The translations under genes were made by a program, and so were the position numbers. A stretch of 64,000 nt of DNA, taken from NCBI RefSeq assembly GCF_000473365.1, contig NZ_AXBK01000002.1, positions 1 through 64,000 of the forward strand, written 5' to 3'. Positions 60,818 through 64,000 of the stretch are shown in pieces (the stretch's first letter is position 1; each line of letters opens with the position of its first letter). Origin of the DNA: Adhaeribacter aquaticus DSM 16391. Lineage in GTDB: Bacteria > Bacteroidota > Bacteroidia > Cytophagales > Hymenobacteraceae. The notes under the pieces were generated by a model. That model was given only the letters and a program-made list of their open reading frames with translations, did not search any database and had not been told where the DNA came from.

Positions 60818-63383
60818 TAAGGTCATGCCGGTACATTCCTTTGAAGATAATAAGGTTATTTTCAAAGATGGGCGGGTGGCGATTGGTTTTGCCATTGAGC
60901 CGGCAGAAATGGAAGCCTGGACCCAACAGGACTTTACGGCCTTCAATGCAGCATTGATGGGCGTATTACGCCCGCTGCCGGTCAATACCATTGTTCAGAA
61001 AACTGATATTTACTATGACCGGCCCTACCGGGAAGATAAAAAAGAGCAAACTTATTTCGAAGGAAAAATGAATAAGCACTTCTTTGAAAGGCTGGTGCTG
61101 TTCCAAAAATCCTATGTATTTCTAAGTTTTGCTCCGGCCGAAATAAAACCGGTTAAAACGAATGCCTTGAATGCACTGGTTTCCCGGATGGGGGAGGCCA
61201 TGCTAAAAAATCCTTTTGAAAATCTTCTGCACACCCTGGAAATAGCCGAAGCGGCTGCCCAGGAATTTGCGTCGGGTTTATCCGGAACCGGGGACGTGGA
61301 GCTGATGCGATTGGATACGGAAGAAATCAGGGCACTGTACCACCAGTATTTTAATCTCAATTTCGATTATGTACCTAAACGGCAGGAGCGGGAAATATCC
61401 AATACGCTGGGTACCCTGGCCGTAGGGGAAAATAAGGTAAATGTTATTTCCATGGTGGGGCAGGGCAGTGAGCAATTCCCGGCGGTACGCAATGCCTACG
61501 GCGTTACGGCCCCCATGCTGTACCCACTTACCAACTTTCTACAGTGCCCGCATATTTTAACGCAGGCCTTTATTATCCAGGATACCCGTGCAGCGCTCTC
61601 CAGCCTGGATACGGACCGGAAACTGAATAATTCGCTTTCCCGGCTGGCCACCCAGGATAACCAGCTACGGGCCCTTGAAATTGAACAATTCACCGCCGAA
61701 GTCCGGGCGGAAAACAAGCAGATTCTCGGCTTACATGTTTCAGTAATTCTTTGGGAAACAAATGACATTATTCGGAAAGAAAATATCGAGAAAACTATGG
61801 CCGCTTTCCGGTATATATTCGGCACGGAAAGCGTCGTCGAATCCTATTTAGCCCTACCGCTGTATTTTGGCTTGCTACCTGGCAATATCTACCAGGTGCC
61901 GGATAGATGGCTGACCACCACTGCCGACCGGGGCGTATGTTACATACATTGGACGGCCACCTATAAAAACGATAGGGTAGGAGAGTACTTCTGCGACCGC
62001 AACCGCAACCTGCTCCAGGTCAATTTATTTAATACGGACTTAGATAACCAGAATGCCATTGTCATTGGCCCATCCGGCTCGGGTAAAAGCTATACGTTTG
62101 GCTACATTGTCGTGCAGCGCCACGAACGGAAAGCCCGGCAAATTCTCATTGATATTGGTGGTACCTACCGCAATGTAGTACAATCGCTAAACGGGGCGGA
62201 TTTTGAAAATACTTATTTCGAATACGACCCGGAAAACCCGATCCAATTCAATCCCTTTCTGGTACCCCGCTCCCCGGATGGCCACCAATGGGTCTATACC
62301 GACGAGAAAATAAATTTTCACCTGGCCTTACTGGCGGTACTCTGGAAAGGCGGGGCCGACAGCGCTCCCTTGAATAAATCGGAAAGGGCCATTTTAAGCC
62401 GCTTTCTGATTCAGTATTACCAGTACCTGAACACCGAAGGAAATGCCGGGCAGGCCGATGAAGAAATGCCGGGGATGGCAGGTTTCGTGCGCTTTATCCG
62501 CCACTTTGATGCCAATATGCAGGCTAACCCGGAAGTACCGGACGGTAGGGAAGAAATGCGCAGCCAGTACAAAAAGGATATGCATTATTTTGATATCCAT
62601 CAATTCTTTTTGGTGCTGGCGCAATTTACCGAAGGTGGCCGTTATGAGAAAGTTTTAAATGCCCAACAGGACGTCGAGCTTTCGGAATACCGTTTAATCT
62701 GTTTTGACCTGGCCAAGGTAAAAACCGACCCGGATTTATATCCCGTGGTGGCCATGCTCATTACCGAGCTATCCCTGGATTTATTCCGCAAATTTCCGGA
62801 TGATATCAAATACATTGCTTTAGATGAAGCCTGGGCGATGCTATCCGGCGGGGTGATGGAAGACTTTATTGTTTCCATGTACCGCACCATCAGGAAAACC
62901 AATGGCTCCATCACCATCATCACCCAGGGCATCGGGGAAATTGTAGAAAGCAAAATTGGATACGCGCTGATTAATAACAGTTCTACCAAAATTATCCTGC
63001 GTCACGCCAATCCGGATTCTCTTTCCCAATTGCAAACCCCGCTGGGCTTCACCAACCACGAAATGGATTTAATTAAATCTGTCCGGTCCACGGCGGATTT
63101 CCGGGAGTTCTTCATCAAGCAGGGCTCAAAGGGAAAGGTGTATATCCTGGAAGCAGCTCCGGAATTAAGTGCCATTTTAAGTTCTAAGCCGCTGGAACGG
63201 AACCATCTGAACCGCTTAGTCAAGCGCTACCAGCAGCAGCATAAGCGGTTTGTCATCGACAAAAACGGCAAAGTTAAAACCGAAAACGGATACCCGGTAT
63301 TTGAAACATTTACCGAGCAACGCCTGGACTATGCGGTGGAGCAATACACAGAGGATAAACGGGCAGGCTTATTAGGAAAATAA
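60789..63383 (+). CDS. traG: TraG/VirB4-type conjugation ATPase
   Basis: An 864-residue ATPase of the VirB4 class. The N-terminal half has the conserved conjugal-transfer segment (KVMPVHSFEDNKVIFKDGRVAIGFAIE); the C-terminal half has Walker A GPSGSGKSYTFG near 427, Walker B IKYIALDEAWAM and the motif TITIITQGIGEIVES. It drives assembly of the transfer channel and works with the coupling protein. The next gene starts one base after the stop. Confidence 0.92.
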   Translation: MKKEKTVPFDKVMPVHSFEDNKVIFKDGRVAIGFAIEPAEMEAWTQQDFTAFNAALMGVLRPLPVNTIVQKTDIYYDRPYREDKKEQTYFEGKMNKHFFERLVLFQKSYVFLSFAPAEIKPVKTNALNALVSRMGEAMLKNPFENLLHTLEIAEAAAQEFASGLSGTGDVELMRLDTEEIRALYHQYFNLNFDYVPKRQEREISNTLGTLAVGENKVNVISMVGQGSEQFPAVRNAYGVTAPMLYPLTNFLQCPHILTQAFIIQDTRAALSSLDTDRKLNNSLSRLATQDNQLRALEIEQFTAEVRAENKQILGLHVSVILWETNDIIRKENIEKTMAAFRYIFGTESVVESYLALPLYFGLLPGNIYQVPDRWLTTTADRGVCYIHWTATYKNDRVGEYFCDRNRNLLQVNLFNTDLDNQNAIVIGPSGSGKSYTFGYIVVQRHERKARQILIDIGGTYRNVVQSLNGADFENTYFEYDPENPIQFNPFLVPRSPDGHQWVYTDEKINFHLALLAVLWKGGADSAPLNKSERAILSRFLIQYYQYLNTEGNAGQADEEMPGMAGFVRFIRHFDANMQANPEVPDGREEMRSQYKKDMHYFDIHQFFLVLAQFTEGGRYEKVLNAQQDVELSEYRLICFDLAKVKTDPDLYPVVAMLITELSLDLFRKFPDDIKYIALDEAWAMLSGGVMEDFIVSMYRTIRKTNGSITIITQGIGEIVESKIGYALINNSSTKIILRHANPDSLSQLQTPLGFTNHEMDLIKSVRSTADFREFFIKQGSKGKVYILEAAPELSAILSSKPLERNHLNRLVKRYQQQHKRFVIDKNGKVKTENGYPVFETFTEQRLDYAVEQYTEDKRAGLLGK

Positions 63384-63384
63384 T

Positions 63385-64000
63385 ATGGAAATGAAATTAC
63401 TCTTTGTGGCTCATGGAATCAATGATGATTTTCTACGGGCTTGTGACCGTTCCCTGGAGACGGTGTTAGATGTCTGCCGTTTTATTACGCCTACGTTTAT
63501 GAGCATTGCCCTGATTATCTCCATCGGGCGCGGTTACCTTTCCGGTCATGGTTTGCAGATTGATTTCTCACCTATTGTAAAAGCCTTAGCCTTATTCCTG
63601 TTGCTTTTCTTTTACCAGGATTTAATGAATATCCTGGGAGCAGGTATCAAAGGCGTTACTGCTTTGTTCGATGGTTCGGAAAATGTGGGCGTAGCCTTAC
63701 AAAAACTGACTACGCCACCGGGTATTGCCGCCGCAGCGCAATCAGATAATATTGCCCCGGCAGATGTGGTAGAACAAGGGGGAACCTGGTACGCCAAAAT
63801 CTATAATAGTATTGCCAATTTTTCAATAATGCATATCATCACCCAGTTCTTTACAAGTACAACGGTAATGTTGGTACGGCAAATAGTACTTTTTATCAGA
63901 CAGTTTGTATTAGGATTCCTTTATGTGATTGGCCCAATTACCATTTGCCTTTCAGTTATTCCGGCCTTTTCCGGATTAGCCGGTAAATGGCTCCAGAATT
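63385..64000 (+). CDS. traJ: TraJ/VirB6-like membrane protein, partial at window end
   Basis: An open frame from the ATG at 63385, continuing without a stop to the window edge (at least 205 residues). It reads MEMKLLFVAHGINDDFLRAC, then membrane segments including IALIISIGRGYL, ALALFLLLFFYQDLMNILGAGI and FVLGFLYVIGPITICLSVIP. The hydrophobic pattern and place after traG fit TraJ, the VirB6/TrbL analogue that forms the inner-membrane pore. The C terminus lies outside the window. Confidence 0.78.
   Translation, partial: MEMKLLFVAHGINDDFLRACDRSLETVLDVCRFITPTFMSIALIISIGRGYLSGHGLQIDFSPIVKALALFLLLFFYQDLMNILGAGIKGVTALFDGSENVGVALQKLTTPPGIAAAAQSDNIAPADVVEQGGTWYAKIYNSIANFSIMHIITQFFTSTTVMLVRQIVLFIRQFVLGFLYVIGPITICLSVIPAFSGLAGKWLQN

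Overview
The window looks like part of a large conjugative plasmid, or a plasmid-like mobile replicon, from a Bacteroidota bacterium of the Cytophagales/Hymenobacteraceae type. An AT-rich genome with frequent CCGG words suggests Adhaeribacter-like, but that genus call is an inference. The support is a CarboxypepD-TonB outer-membrane receptor, an RND pump fused to its outer-membrane channel, a BfmA-type mobilization protein beside a Bacteroidota relaxase, a TraE-TraF-TraG-TraJ (MPF-B type) transfer operon, and weak or absent Shine-Dalgarno sites. No rRNA or tRNA gene was recognised.

Layout. (1) 72-10943: a sulfur/persulfide module, almost all on the minus strand: DUF2243 and fatty-acid-hydroxylase genes, DsrE-like protein, rhodaneses, MFS and TlpA proteins, a split YeeE/YedE transporter, a universal stress protein, an ETHE1-like metallo-beta-lactamase with two rhodanese domains, a TauE/SafE exporter, DUF302 and a Crp/Fnr regulator. 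Two near-identical palindromes (GTGAC-N4-GTCAC type) precede the two key genes. (2) 11452-17362: loosely packed signalling and small genes. (3) 17392-29044: a heavy-metal resistance block (TonB receptor, P-type ATPase, DUF3703, Fur-family regulator, CzcB adaptor, CzcA-TolC fusion, DUF6660), with two copies of a likely Fur/Zur operator. (4) 29281-31007: umuDC. (5) 31041-39694: a defence cassette on the minus strand. It holds a single-chain Type ISP-like restriction-modification enzyme, a catalytically dead Argonaute with its own N-terminal half but no room for a PAZ domain, a stand-alone SIR2 protein starting one base after it, and an unrecognised 221-residue protein with a basic tail. (6) 40647-45106: orphan genes, including two same-strand genes overlapping by about 940 bases in different frames, both apparently coiled coils. 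(7) 45150-64000: plasmid backbone. It holds a Fic toxin with a VbhA-like partner, the coupling protein, relaxase and accessory protein, an AT-rich array of TATAANNTTATA palindromes upstream of parA, an iteron-flanked Rep_3 initiator, a DUF932-like gene, a hairpin-dense G+C-rich stretch that may be a large structured RNA or a single-strand origin, a toprim protein, and the start of the conjugation operon, which runs off the end.

The backbone would replicate, partition and transfer the element. The cargo gives sulfane-sulfur detoxification, metal efflux, error-prone repair and anti-phage/anti-plasmid defence. The strongest leads for undescribed biology are the Argonaute-SIR2-orphan cassette behind the restriction enzyme, the dual-coding locus at 42762-43702, and the structured non-coding region at 56023-56502.
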